This document shows positions 22,615-32,711 of a stretch of 64,000 nt of DNA, piece after piece. Numbering within the stretch: the stretch's first letter is position 1; every line of letters starts with the position of its first letter. The notes under the pieces are model-generated. The model did no database searches. It had not been told where the DNA came from and saw only the letters and a list, made by a program, of their open reading frames with translations. The stretch is from Mytilus edulis (lineage: Eukaryota > Mollusca > Bivalvia > Mytilida > Mytilidae), in assembly GCF_963676685.1 (NCBI RefSeq), contig NC_092355.1, positions 57,447,613 through 57,511,612 of the forward strand. Reading direction: 5' to 3'. The position numbers and the translations under genes are program-made.

Positions 22615-22964
22615 GAATTCTTTTTCAAAGGCCTCATCTATCGCGGAAGAATTAGATAATTCCTAGAAACACGGTCCATCTTCTCATTAGGACATGTACA
22701 GAGGCGGAAATCAAAATTGAAACTTATCTTTGACCTGTAATATTATTTTATATCTGAAAATAGAAATGTATGTTTCTGACAACAACATAGTAATGTTAAA
22801 GAAAAATATATGAATTGGTGATTGGAGATTATATTATTCTAAGTCGACATATATTTAAGAACGTGTTTCGCCGATTTTATGTGATATCTATACAAATGTG
22901 CATCTCTTTTGAAAGAAGTACTTCACTATTTCAGAAAATAAAACAGATACATGCATTTTTTTTC
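22615..22964 (+). repeat. Dispersed repeat R2, copy 1, second part
   Basis: Resumes the match to the second R2 copy after the Gypsy insertion; about 22640-22925 corresponds to 41384-41640 (shared GGCGGAAAT/GACGGAAAT, ATTGGTGATTGG and ACAAATGTGCATCT/ACAACTGCGCATCT blocks). No gene. Confidence 0.65.
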
Positions 22965-22976
22965 GATTTTCAGTTA

Positions 22977-24384
22977 CAGTCGAAATTATTAACCCTCTCC
23001 CACCTGAAACGATCCTTGTCTCGCTTGATGTTACCTCCCTCTATACTAACATCCCCCATGACGATGGTATTGAAGCCTGTATGGAAGTCCGGAACTCTCG
23101 TAACACCTTACATCCACCAACTGAATGTCTCATCCAGCTTCTAACTTTGGTATTAAAATGCAATAACTTCACATTCAATGTGAACACGTCCTCCAAGTTA
23201 ATGGAACAACAATGGGAACAAAGATGGTCCCGTCTTATGCCAATATTTTTATGGGGAAATTAGAACAGAAAATTCTCAATTCATCTCTTCATCAACCCCT
23301 CTCTTGGTTCCGATTTATTGACGATATTGACATGAAGTGGGACAATACTGAACAAGAACTCAATTTGTTCATTCATCATGCCAACGATGCCCATCCCTCA
23401 ATCAAATTCACATATGAAATCTCTGACTCTAAGATCTCATTTCTTGACACTACAACGAAATTGAGGGATGAAAACATATCTACTGATCTGTATTGCAAGC
23501 CTACAGACAAACATTAATATCTATCGCCGTTGAGTTGTCATCCCAAACACTGCACCAAGAGTATTCCTTACAGCCAGGCCATACGAATAAAAAGGATTTG
23601 CTCCACCAACGATATTGCAAAAAAACGTTTACAAGAACTTCGTGGTCACCTTAAACATCGGGGCTACAAAAGAAAAGACATTGATAAGGGTTTTTCTCGT
23701 GTTAACAACATCAGCCGAGATGAGCTTTTACAATATAAAGACAAAAAGGTCAACAAGAGGGTGCCTTTTGTGTTGACTTATCATTCAAAATTTGACAACT
23801 TATCTCACCTAATCCGCGAAAATTGGAAAGAGATCGAAAAACATCATAAACTATCCAAGATCTTTCCCGAGCCACCTGTACTGGCTTTCCGTAGGCCCAA
23901 AAGCCTTAAAGACTTGCTGGTGAGAGCTGACTTATCCTCTCAAGCAGGCTCTTCATCTGGGGGCTCTTGCAAGGGTTGCGGAAATAAACGATGTCTGACT
24001 TGCAAGCAAATACTGGATACCCAGACTTTTAACAGTCACTCCACTGGTACAGAATACACCATATTTTGCAATGTTAATTGCAAGACTTCAAATGTTGTGT
24101 ATCTCTTACAGTGTAAATGTGGTAAACTGTATGTTGGCGAGTCAGAACAGCCGTTTCACAAACGAATGAACGGTCATCGTAGCGACTACCAATGCAAGCC
24201 AGACCTCCCTCTCAGTCGACATTTGAGATCCCCTGGCCACACTAAGGCAGATCTCAATCGACTGACCATTAAAATCATTGACCACACCTATGCTTGGTCT
24301 AAGGAGGAAAGACTCGCTCGGGAAAGGTTTTGGATAAGGAAATTAACAACTTTGGCACCAAATGAGATAAATGAAAAGATGTAG
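22977..24384 (+). pseudogene. Penelope-like element: reverse transcriptase plus GIY-YIG endonuclease, decayed
   Basis: 5'-truncated. The RT begins [19 protein letters not shown] at about 23012 and shifts frame once near 23188, after which [18 protein letters not shown] is readable. The catalytic box reads FRFIDDID (about 23310-23330). A TAA at 23515-23517 interrupts the same frame. Then come the linker, a Cys cluster (CKGCGNKRCLTC, about 23970-24005) and the GIY-YIG domain (VVYLLQCKCGKLYVGESEQP, then HKRMNGHRSD) to the stop at 24384. RT followed by GIY-YIG is diagnostic of Penelope-like retroelements, where the endonuclease nicks target DNA to prime reverse transcription. The TTG at 23530 is not a real start. 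Confidence 0.9.
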
Positions 24385-25110
24385 TTCAACTCCATGTAGC
24401 GCTTCACATTTAGGTTATATTACTCATTATTACAGTTTCTGTTTCTATTTTTTAACTTTTCTCATCCATTAAATAAACTTCTTGTAGATACCCAATTAAA
24501 TTGCCTAATTTTTTGAGGGATGTATAAGTACCAAGCCACGTTCTTCTAGTTATACCTATTCAAAACTTATTATTTCGTTTTAACAGCTGTTTGTTCGCGA
24601 TGTTTAAATAATCAGAGTCTGTTGCAGCGACTTTACTCTATCAATTTAAAATATTTATAAATTTAGATCGTTCAGTGATGTCTATTTGGTAATTTTATTG
24701 ACGTAATCATTCTTGTACCATCATAATTGTCGTTCCCGTTAAAGTTTTAGAATTGTGCTAGTTCATATCATACATTATTATTTGTATTTAAAGCATATAT
24801 TTGAACTCTCTGTTGTCATAAGCTATTTAACCTATTTCATGTTTAATATTTTTTTAGAATGGTGCAAGCGTCTTAACTGATGTTCGGTTTGACTTTTTTA
24901 TTGTATAAATTTCAAGATTGTAACAGTTTAATCTAAGAAGACTTTAAGATGATTCATTTAACATTAGAATCTCACTGAGGAAGGATATCTGTTATCCGAA
25001 ATATTTATAAATAATTACATTTATAGTCACCTTTTTTTGTATTTGGAGTTGTTGTGTACACTCTTTTAGACGTTTATATATATATAATATATATATAATA
25101 ATTATACATG
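24385..25110 (+). other. 3' region of the Penelope-like element
   Basis: No coding frame. It contains the hammerhead-like motif at 24968-25020 and ends in an AT-repeat tract (about 25075-25105). 25111-25222 holds nothing recognised. Confidence 0.5.
24968..25020 (+). ncRNA. Hammerhead-ribozyme-like motif of the Penelope-like element
   Basis: The conserved core is present in order: CTGAGGA (24975-24981, fits CUGANGA), a stem II with arms GGATA and TATCC around a TCTGT loop, then GAAA (24998-25001). It is followed by the palindrome TATTTATAAATA that could be stem III. The residue that should pair with the last A of GAAA is displaced by one A, so stem III/cleavage-site geometry looks imperfect. 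Penelope-like elements are known to carry hammerhead ribozymes in their terminal repeats, which matches this location. Activity is unproven. Confidence 0.55.
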
Positions 25111-25222
25111 AAGACTGTTGTTTCTTATTTGTGTTTGTAACTATGTATTGTTTATTATATTTGTAAAATAATAATATTATAATGCTATTATATTATGCTC
25201 GTGTGAGCCCAGTTTATGGAAA

Positions 25223-25288
25223 TTCTTCTTCTTCTTCTTCTTCTTCTTCTTCTTCTTCTTCTTCTTCTTCTTCTTCTTCTTCTTCTTC
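25223..25288 (+). repeat. (TTC)n microsatellite, about 22 copies
   Basis: Uninterrupted TTC/GAA trinucleotide run shortly downstream of the Penelope-like element. Long GAA/TTC tracts can form triplex DNA. 25289-25354 holds nothing. Confidence 0.95.
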
Positions 25289-25359
25289 ATCATTTAATGT
25301 TTATACTAGACAAAGAAACAAATAAAAAGAACCAGTTTTAATTTTGTTATAATCTCAAT

Positions 25360-25912
25360 TGTAATGGCCTGACCATTAAGTATAACCGACGATTGGGCTC
25401 AAGGAGAAAAGACTATCAGGTGCTGATACTTTAATTATGAACCAATCTGACATATGGTAAAAAGCTGAAAAACAAATAAAATACAATTTTACAATGTGTT
25501 CAATTAATGTTATTAAAACGAAATGTCAAAGGTAATAGATAGCACAGTCCGTTGAATCCGAGAAAATGTTTCAAGAGCAGTTAAATTTCCAGTGTTTCAC
25601 GGAGAGAATGTTCAAATATGTATAGAGTAATTTGAAGGCTTCAAAAACAATGTTGTAAAGTTAACTCACTCTGTGGTTAGCCACGAATTGTGTCCTAGAT
25701 GACGTTTGTCCTTTGAAAAGTTCTCCAGAACTGGTATGACCTTGCAATGTTCGGTTTGAGATCCGTGTGAGCAGGGGAAAGGTAGCGATGATACGATGTT
25801 TTAATGTTCTTATAAGGTTAAAGATGAATAATCCTCCTAGACTGGAACACATAAATAGATTAAGAATATAATCAAACGAACTGTATAAATTACGGAACGG
25901 TGTAACAGAATA
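25360..25912 (-). repeat. BEL LTR A (3' LTR of copy 1)
   Basis: 553 bp, on the plus strand beginning TGTAATGGCC and ending GTAACAGAATA. No difference from the other two LTRs was seen by eye. A 63-codon minus-strand frame at 25661-25852 occurs in all three and is not considered a gene. Confidence 0.92.
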
Positions 25913-25922
25913 CTCCCCGTCT
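25913..25922 (-). other. BEL polypurine tract, copy 1
   Basis: On the minus strand AGACGGGGAG directly abuts the LTR start TATTCTGTTACA. This fixes the LTR edge together with the target duplication. The same tract follows LTR B at 33265-33274. Confidence 0.7.
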
Positions 25923-26001
25923 GATGTCTATCTGATATCACTATTCCATAAGTATTCCACATGTAAATGTCACTATATAAATCCAAAATATATACAAATA
26001 A

Positions 26002-29000
26002 TTACACAGAGTTGTTCTCTACGAGAAGAATGTCCACGATAGGGCGTGTGTAGGTTGTGGCTTTCTCATTAACGATTACTCGCACTTCTGCTTTTCGGAC
26101 ATGTTCGTCTGAACTTTTAAATGAGTTCACTATGATTCCAACGGGCCATTGGGTACGGCAAATGTTTTTGTCCTTTAGAAGAATGACGTCTCCTTCGATG
26201 AAATCACGGCGATCTTCGGTCCATTTTCGTCGTTGTTGTAGTAACGGCAGGTACTCTTTCCTCCATCGGGACCAGAAAACACTGGCAAGAGCCTGTACTC
26301 GTCTCCATTCGGCAAGACATAGATCTCGTTTATCGAATTCTCCGAGATGATCTGAGGTGAATACGTAGTCGGTTTTCTGTGTCAATAACATAGCCGGAGT
26401 TAATATTAACGGATTTTCTGGATCTGTTGATACCGGTACCAGAGGTCTAGAGTTCACTATTGCTGAAACTTCTGCCATTAGTGTGTTGAGCACGTCATGC
26501 GTAAGGCTTCTTCCGGCTGTATTTAGAAGCATAGAATCAAGAATTCTCCTGGTGATACCAATCATTCTTTCCCAGGCTCCACCCATGTGGGACGAATGCG
26601 GTGGATTGAAGATCCAAGTTGTACCAGAATTGTACAGAAAGTTCTTGAAGGGTCCATCTTCGACGTTGATTGAGTCAATCTTTAGATCGTCGATTGCGCC
26701 AATAAAGTTTGTTCCACGGTCAGATCGGAAAATCTTAACTTGACCTCTTATAGCGGCGAATCTTCTAACGGCGTTTATGAAGGCTGAAGAGCTCATTTCC
26801 TCGATTAGTTCGATGTGAACAGCTCTAGTCACTAAGCATGTGAAAAGAATTGCCCAACGTTTTGAGTTTGCGTATCCACCACGTGTTTTACGTGAAACAA
26901 TTGTCCAGGGTCCAAATGTGTCTATTCCAACGTTGGTAAATGGAGGTGACGGTTCAAGACGGTCCTCTGGCAAATCAGACATAATTTGACACTCAGTTTT
27001 TCCTCTAAGTTTGCGGCAAGTCACACATTTGTGAATGAGAGAAGAAATCAAGCGTTTAGCTCCGACGATCCAGAATCCTGCGGAACGAATCGCTCCATCT
27101 GTGAAGTGGCGACCTTGATGTTTTATCTTGTCATGGTAGTGTCGGACTAATAATGTCGCTATATGATGGCGTCCAGGGACGATCAATGGTTTCTTTTCAC
27201 GGAGGTTTAAGTCAGATTTGGCAATACGGCCTCCTACTCGTAATAGTCCTCGTTCGTCCAAAAACGGATTAAGGTTAGCTATCGGGCTCCGCTTATGAAT
27301 TTGTTCCTGACGTTTAATGCAATCTATTTCATCTCCGTAAACTTCAAATTGAGCAGATATTAAAATGAAATTTTCGGCATTCGAGAATCCTTCAAGAGAA
27401 TTCACTGGTGCTGCTTGTTTTGACCCGTGTAAACGGGAGAAACGTTCTAAAAAGGCTATCGCTCGCACAAGTGATGTCCAGTTTGAGAATCTGTTGAATC
27501 TTTCAGTTCCGATACCTTTATGTTCAAGTGTGGCAAATGTTTTTGCAACATTAACAGTTGCACGTATTTCTCCATCTTCGTCTGGGTCTATTAGCTGATA
27601 TATGTTCTCAGAATTCTTTTGTTCTGAGAAAAGAAGTTGTCTTGGTCCTAATAACCATTCGCTGCTATGAATTTCGTGAGCAGGTACAGACCTTGTTCCC
27701 GAGTCTGCGGGATTACGGTTAGTTGGTACATAATTCCATTGACTTGGAGAGCTAAATTTCCTTATTTTCTCTACTCTATTGGCGACATAGATAAAGAACC
27801 TTCTTGTCTCGTTACTGATGTAGCCTAGGACTACTTTACTGTCTGTGTAGAATTTTACGGTGTCTATATGTAAATCTAAATTATCCATGATGGTCTGTGT
27901 TATCTCGACTGCTAATACTGCAGCAGATAGTTCAAGGCGTGGAATAGTATGACCACTTGTTGGTGCAACTTTAGCTTTCCCAAGAATGAAACCTATGTTT
28001 GGTTCACCACTACTGTCGGTCGTGCGTAGATATGCAACAGCTGCTATGGCTTTTTCTGATGCATCAGAGAAGACGTGCAACTCCTTTGTGGCTGTTTTGC
28101 TGAGATACGGTACGTAGGTACGTGGAATGCGTAATGTTTCGATAGCAATTAGAGTATCTTTCCAAGATTTCCACTCCGCTTCTGTTTCATCAGAGAGAGG
28201 TTGGTCCCAATCGACGGTTTCTGATACTAGTTTCCTTAATAGTAGTTTCCCTCTAATAATCACAGGAGCCAAAAATCCAAGAGGATCGTAGAGACTGTTT
28301 ATCGTCGATAAAATTCCTCTCCGAGTTATTGGTTTGTTTTCAGATGATAATTGAAATAAGAAATTGTCAGTGTTTACATCCCAACTGAGTCCAAGGCTAC
28401 GTTGTAAGGGTTTACTGTCGCATTCTAAGTCTAGATCTTTAAGATTTGAAGCCAAATCACTGGCATGAAATGCAGACATAACTTCCGCACAATTAGAGGC
28501 AAACTTGTGAAGGCGTAAGTTTCCATATTTTGCTAATGCTTGCTGTGTGTCCTTCATGAGCTTAACAGCTTCCTCTTTGGTAGGACATGACGTAAGACCG
28601 TCGTCAACGTAGAAGTCTCTTGTAACAAAGCTAGTCACGTGACTGCCGAACTCTTGTTCTGATGCCTGAGCTGCTTTTCTGAGTCCAAGCGTAGCAACGG
28701 CAGGTGACGGACTATTTCCAAAAACATGAACTCTCATGCGGAACTCGACAAGGTTCTCTTGTAGGTCGTTGTTTTTATGCCATAAAAATCTCAGATAATT
28801 TCGGTGGTCTTTTCTCACTACAAAGCAGTGAAACATGTGTTGAACGTCTGCAGTTACTGCGACCATTTCTTTCCGGAAACGCAGCAGTACTCCCAAGAGA
28901 TCATTGGTCAAGTCTGGACCTGTTAGCAGGACGCTGTTGAGTGAAACGCCATTACATTTGGCGGAAGAATCAAACACACCCCTAATCTGATCGGGTTTCT

Positions 29001-32000
29001 TCGGGTGATAAACACCAAACAATGGTAAATACCAGCACTCTTCATGTTCGCCCAACGGTGGTGCGAGCTCTGCATGATTATTATCTAAGATTTTACTCAT
29101 AAACGTAAGAAAATGTTCCCGCTTTACTGGGTTTCTATTCAGACTGGCGTCTAACATGTTAGCACGATGAAGAGCCTGTGGTTTGTTGCTTGGCAATGGC
29201 TGTCTTGGCACTCGGAACGGTAACGGTGCTACCCAACTTCCTTCCGAGTCTCTGACAAATTCGTTGTCCATCTGTTTCATGAACATTTTGTCTTCATATG
29301 ACATTCCAGGCTTATCATCGTCCATTGTTTTTTCAAAGAATGGCGATTGTAAATCTTTCTTAACGGGGTCTGTGTAGTTTTCCCGAATGTCAAATTTGCT
29401 TGTACATGGTTGAAACGTTGAAGGTTGTCCTGTAGGTAAAATGTTAGTTATTTTGACATTTAACTCAAGAGGCACATGCTGCTTGTTAATGCAAGTTTCT
29501 CCTATCACTACCCAACCCAGTTTCAATTGTTGTGCATATGGAGTTCTGGGTGGTCCTATGCGCTGGTCAAGGACATGGTGTGCCTCTATAAGGTCTCTGC
29601 CAATTAAGAGGAGAATTTGGCAATTTTCCTCTATTGGTGGAATGCTAGCCCTAAGTTCTCTTAAATGAGGGTGATGCATTGTAACTTCAGGAGTAGGTAT
29701 TTCGTCCCTATTATTGGGAACATGATCACATTCAATCAGTACAGGAAGATCAAACTTGTCATTACCATTGATTGATTCCATGACGAAACCTCTTCCTCTT
29801 TTCCCGGAAGTGACTACTTTGCCGGAGCATGTTGATAGAGTATAGTTCTCCGGTTTATCTTTTACGTCGAAAAGATTGAAGAATTCAGGTGATGCTAGTG
29901 ACCGGTTGCTTTGGTCATCAATGATGGCGTACATGCGAATAACTTTGTACTGGTTATCTTTGTGATAAACGTTCACAGGAAGTATTTTAGCACACGATTT
30001 CCCGCTATATGTATCTTTGCAGATCTCAGTACAGATAGAGTTAACTGAGGTTGACTTAGTTTCAGCCGATTCTGTAGGCTCCCCGCCGTAGGCTTGCTTA
30101 GGTATGCTTGACTGAGAACTTGCAGGTTGCTGTGGTCTAGTGATGTGTAGTGCGGTAGTGTGTTGTTTACTTCCACATTCTTTACAACTTATGCGTGCGT
30201 TGCATTCCCGGCTTCTGTGTTTGGTAGAATCACAACACTTGTAACAGACATTGTTTTCTTTCAAAAGACCTTTGCGTTCCTCTATTGACTTGGCTCGGAA
30301 CGCTCGACATTCATTTAAGGAATGCCTTGTATTGTGCAGAATACAAAGACCTTGTTTGCTGGCGTCTCCAGATTGCTGCTCAACCGCTGTTTTATGAGTA
30401 CCAACTTTAGTCTTGGGGTAAGACGTGAACCTTGGCGCAGCACCTTTTGTATTTGGTGTGACTTTTGACCCAAAGATTAATCCAGGATCGTTTTTAATTC
30501 TACTGATTTCACTGATGAAAGCAGATAACTCTGTAAAGGGAGGAAAGGCAACGCCGTGGTTAGATTTGTATCTAGACGCCCTTGTAATCCACTTTTCCTG
30601 AAGTCCATATGGTAGTTTTTCAATGACAGGGTTTATTCCGGTCGGTGAATCAAAATAAGCTAGCAGACATCCCAGCTTGGGATTTTCCTTGTGGTATTCT
30701 ATTTCTGATAGAATGTCAGATAGTTCATAAAGACGTGCGTTGTCCTTATTCGTCAATGTTGGGAATTTGTCAAGTTTACTCCTGAGAGAGGCTTCCAACA
30801 TTTCTGGTGCACCATACCGCTCGTCAAGCCTTTTCCATAATCTTTGTATACCTATTGTAGGATTATTGGCGTTCGACGCTCTTATGCTTATGGCATGTTT
30901 AGCAGATTCTGGACCGAGCCACTTGATCAATAAATCAATCTGTTCCGAGTCAGATACTTGTAACTCGTCCGTCACGTTTTTAAAGCTTGCTTTCCATGTA
31001 TGGAAGGATTCTGCCCGATCGTTAAAGCTTGTTAATCGGGAGAAAAGCAGGTCCTTGCGCAAGAGAAATCTAGTAATCTCCGATGTTGAGTTGATTTGTT
31101 GCTGGTGTGCAACAGGGATCTCTTCTATTACGCCTTGTTTTTGGTGTGAAACAGGGATCTCTTCTATGACGTCTTGTTTTGTGCGTAAGACAGGGATCGC
31201 TTCTTTAACACCCTGTTTTTGGTGTTCAGCAGGGATCTCATCTGAAAGGCCTAGTTTTTGTATGCCGGTTACTAATCCCAGATCTGGGATAGAGGTAACT
31301 TCCGGTGACTTAGTATCGGAAGGCAAGACAGCAGATGTCTGTGACAGTAAGTTCAGTGCCACGGATGGCACGAACGCTGGTGCTTCGTGACTCAGCTCGA
31401 TCTTAACAGGAATTTGTTTTTTCTTTTGAGGTCCCGTTACTTCCTTTACAACAGTTGATACAGGAAGTTTATTGACGAAATCTTGCACACGCTGGAGCGG
31501 GTCTTCCTTTTCATCAGGAAGATCGCTAAATGCTTGGCTGCCGTCGTATTCTAGGACACGAGCCTCGGCTTCTGCGGCTGCAGCTTCTCTTTGAGCTTCT
31601 AGAATGTTCATAGCAGCTTTAATTTCGGCCTTTTCCCGTGTTGCACGTGCAGCCTCCTGTTCCATTAAAGTTTTCCTGCGTATGGCCTCACGTTTCATTT
31701 CAGCTCTCTGGTGTGCAGCCTCAGCATTTCTACTTGTGGCTTCTTGATCTGCTCTGATGGCTTCTTGTTCTGCCTCGGCCTTTATTTCATTTTGCTTGAA
31801 AAGAGTCTGTTCTTCTATCATTGCCTCCTGCTTTAGGAGCAATGCCTGTTTTTCAGCAAAGGCTATCTGAGTTCTGGCAGCCTCTGCTTTAGCACGCTTC
31901 TTCCGTGCAAGACTTGAAATGTCAGAGACGTGGGAGCTCCCACTGTGTGAGGATTTCTTGCCTCTAGATGTCTTTGTTTTTGTAGATTTAGCCTTCGTAA

Positions 32001-32454
32001 GAGCGAGGCGATGCTCGTGTAGTTTTTCCATAACTAGCTCCACTTTGGACAGACGTAAATCCAAAGAGAGTTTACATGCATCAATTTCTTTTTGACTCTC
32101 CAATGTTCGGGTCCTTTTCAGAAAGTCTAGGTATTCATCTGTGAGCCTACGATAATTATTACAGGCTTTAACAAGTTTGTCCTGGACTGTTAGGAGTTGC
32201 TGGAGATCGTTAGGAGGCGTTGTTACTTCCAATAACTGGGATTCAATGTCTGCCCAGAGAGCCTCTAGTTCCTGACAGAACTTGTCACGTTTTTCAGTGA
32301 AAGCTCCTTGTCCTTTTTCCGTGAGGTCACGTACTCGCCTAGCCTCGGGAGTATCATCTGACTGTGATGTATTAGACGGATTTTCTAATAGTTCAAGGAC
32401 ATCTCCTTCTTGGGGCTGAATCTCTTCTTGTTGTTCCACATGACTGGGATCCAT
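26002..32454 (-). CDS. gag-pol: BEL/Pao Gag-Pol polyprotein, copy 1, intact (2150 aa)
   Basis: One uninterrupted frame with its ATG 258 nt inside the 5' LTR. Domains in order: acidic N-terminus; Lys/Glu/Ala-rich coiled coil at about 180-300; a short repeated motif (EEIPVxHQKQGV-like) at about 415-465; a Pao-type Gag region (DUF1759-like) at about 470-640; Cys/His knuckles at about 730-765; an aspartic protease with DDQSN near 841; a reverse transcriptase with FYVDD near 1281; RNase H with FSDAS near 1460; an integrase zinc finger at about 1765-1812; the DDE core (D near 1842, D near 1909, E near 1958); and a C-terminal chromatin/DNA-binding-like tail. It would form particles, copy the RNA and integrate the cDNA. 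Length and single-frame layout are normal for BEL. This is the best candidate for an active element in the window. Confidence 0.95.
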   Translation of the reverse strand: MDPSHVEQQEEIQPQEGDVLELLENPSNTSQSDDTPEARRVRDLTEKGQGAFTEKRDKFCQELEALWADIESQLLEVTTPPNDLQQLLTVQDKLVKACNNYRRLTDEYLDFLKRTRTLESQKEIDACKLSLDLRLSKVELVMEKLHEHRLALTKAKSTKTKTSRGKKSSHSGSSHVSDISSLARKKRAKAEAARTQIAFAEKQALLLKQEAMIEEQTLFKQNEIKAEAEQEAIRADQEATSRNAEAAHQRAEMKREAIRRKTLMEQEAARATREKAEIKAAMNILEAQREAAAAEAEARVLEYDGSQAFSDLPDEKEDPLQRVQDFVNKLPVSTVVKEVTGPQKKKQIPVKIELSHEAPAFVPSVALNLLSQTSAVLPSDTKSPEVTSIPDLGLVTGIQKLGLSDEIPAEHQKQGVKEAIPVLRTKQDVIEEIPVSHQKQGVIEEIPVAHQQQINSTSEITRFLLRKDLLFSRLTSFNDRAESFHTWKASFKNVTDELQVSDSEQIDLLIKWLGPESAKHAISIRASNANNPTIGIQRLWKRLDERYGAPEMLEASLRSKLDKFPTLTNKDNARLYELSDILSEIEYHKENPKLGCLLAYFDSPTGINPVIEKLPYGLQEKWITRASRYKSNHGVAFPPFTELSAFISEISRIKNDPGLIFGSKVTPNTKGAAPRFTSYPKTKVGTHKTAVEQQSGDASKQGLCILHNTRHSLNECRAFRAKSIEERKGLLKENNVCYKCCDSTKHRSRECNARISCKECGSKQHTTALHITRPQQPASSQSSIPKQAYGGEPTESAETKSTSVNSICTEICKDTYSGKSCAKILPVNVYHKDNQYKVIRMYAIIDDQSNRSLASPEFFNLFDVKDKPENYTLSTCSGKVVTSGKRGRGFVMESINGNDKFDLPVLIECDHVPNNRDEIPTPEVTMHHPHLRELRASIPPIEENCQILLLIGRDLIEAHHVLDQRIGPPRTPYAQQLKLGWVVIGETCINKQHVPLELNVKITNILPTGQPSTFQPCTSKFDIRENYTDPVKKDLQSPFFEKTMDDDKPGMSYEDKMFMKQMDNEFVRDSEGSWVAPLPFRVPRQPLPSNKPQALHRANMLDASLNRNPVKREHFLTFMSKILDNNHAELAPPLGEHEECWYLPLFGVYHPKKPDQIRGVFDSSAKCNGVSLNSVLLTGPDLTNDLLGVLLRFRKEMVAVTADVQHMFHCFVVRKDHRNYLRFLWHKNNDLQENLVEFRMRVHVFGNSPSPAVATLGLRKAAQASEQEFGSHVTSFVTRDFYVDDGLTSCPTKEEAVKLMKDTQQALAKYGNLRLHKFASNCAEVMSAFHASDLASNLKDLDLECDSKPLQRSLGLSWDVNTDNFLFQLSSENKPITRRGILSTINSLYDPLGFLAPVIIRGKLLLRKLVSETVDWDQPLSDETEAEWKSWKDTLIAIETLRIPRTYVPYLSKTATKELHVFSDASEKAIAAVAYLRTTDSSGEPNIGFILGKAKVAPTSGHTIPRLELSAAVLAVEITQTIMDNLDLHIDTVKFYTDSKVVLGYISNETRRFFIYVANRVEKIRKFSSPSQWNYVPTNRNPADSGTRSVPAHEIHSSEWLLGPRQLLFSEQKNSENIYQLIDPDEDGEIRATVNVAKTFATLEHKGIGTERFNRFSNWTSLVRAIAFLERFSRLHGSKQAAPVNSLEGFSNAENFILISAQFEVYGDEIDCIKRQEQIHKRSPIANLNPFLDERGLLRVGGRIAKSDLNLREKKPLIVPGRHHIATLLVRHYHDKIKHQGRHFTDGAIRSAGFWIVGAKRLISSLIHKCVTCRKLRGKTECQIMSDLPEDRLEPSPPFTNVGIDTFGPWTIVSRKTRGGYANSKRWAILFTCLVTRAVHIELIEEMSSSAFINAVRRFAAIRGQVKIFRSDRGTNFIGAIDDLKIDSINVEDGPFKNFLYNSGTTWIFNPPHSSHMGGAWERMIGITRRILDSMLLNTAGRSLTHDVLNTLMAEVSAIVNSRPLVPVSTDPENPLILTPAMLLTQKTDYVFTSDHLGEFDKRDLCLAEWRRVQALASVFWSRWRKEYLPLLQQRRKWTEDRRDFIEGDVILLKDKNICRTQWPVGIIVNSFKSSDEHVRKAEVRVIVNEKATTYTRPIVDILLVENNSV

Positions 32455-32711
32455 ATTGACTCAACTTTGTTAGGTTGCTGTCGAGTTCACACAAGAGTTT
32501 ACACTGTCAGTGTAAAGGTATGTACGTATGTACGTTGCTACGTTGTCGTTCCTTGTCTGGATATGTAAAGACAGGTTGTCGTCAATTTACTTGTACGTCA
32601 AGGGATGACGCGTACATGCAGGGCTCAACAGGTAGGTAGTTATATAGCTGTATAACTAACGTGGAGTGGCGTTATCTGTGAGACACAACAGGCAAGTTGT
32701 AGACTTTTTAC
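32455..32711 (-). other. BEL 5' leader, copy 1
   Basis: 257 nt between 5' LTR and ATG. It contains the perfect palindrome TTTACACTGTCAGTGTAAA at 32498-32516, which could be a dimerisation or packaging hairpin (inference). No primer-binding site beginning TGG is recognisable just after the LTR. The same leader in copy 2 spans 39802-40058. Confidence 0.55.

Noticed and set aside
23530-24384. Separate GIY-YIG gene starting at 23530
   Set aside because: The start is a TTG in frame with the upstream RT, separated from it by one stop; it is part of the Penelope-like element.
25661-25852. 63-codon frame in the BEL LTR (three copies)
   Set aside because: No domain, and its triplicate presence only reflects LTR identity. 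An LTR-encoded protein cannot be excluded but nothing supports it.
30740-31390. 216-codon plus-strand frame, also at 38087-38737
   Set aside because: It lies antisense within BEL gag and exists only because of that coding sequence; no independent evidence.
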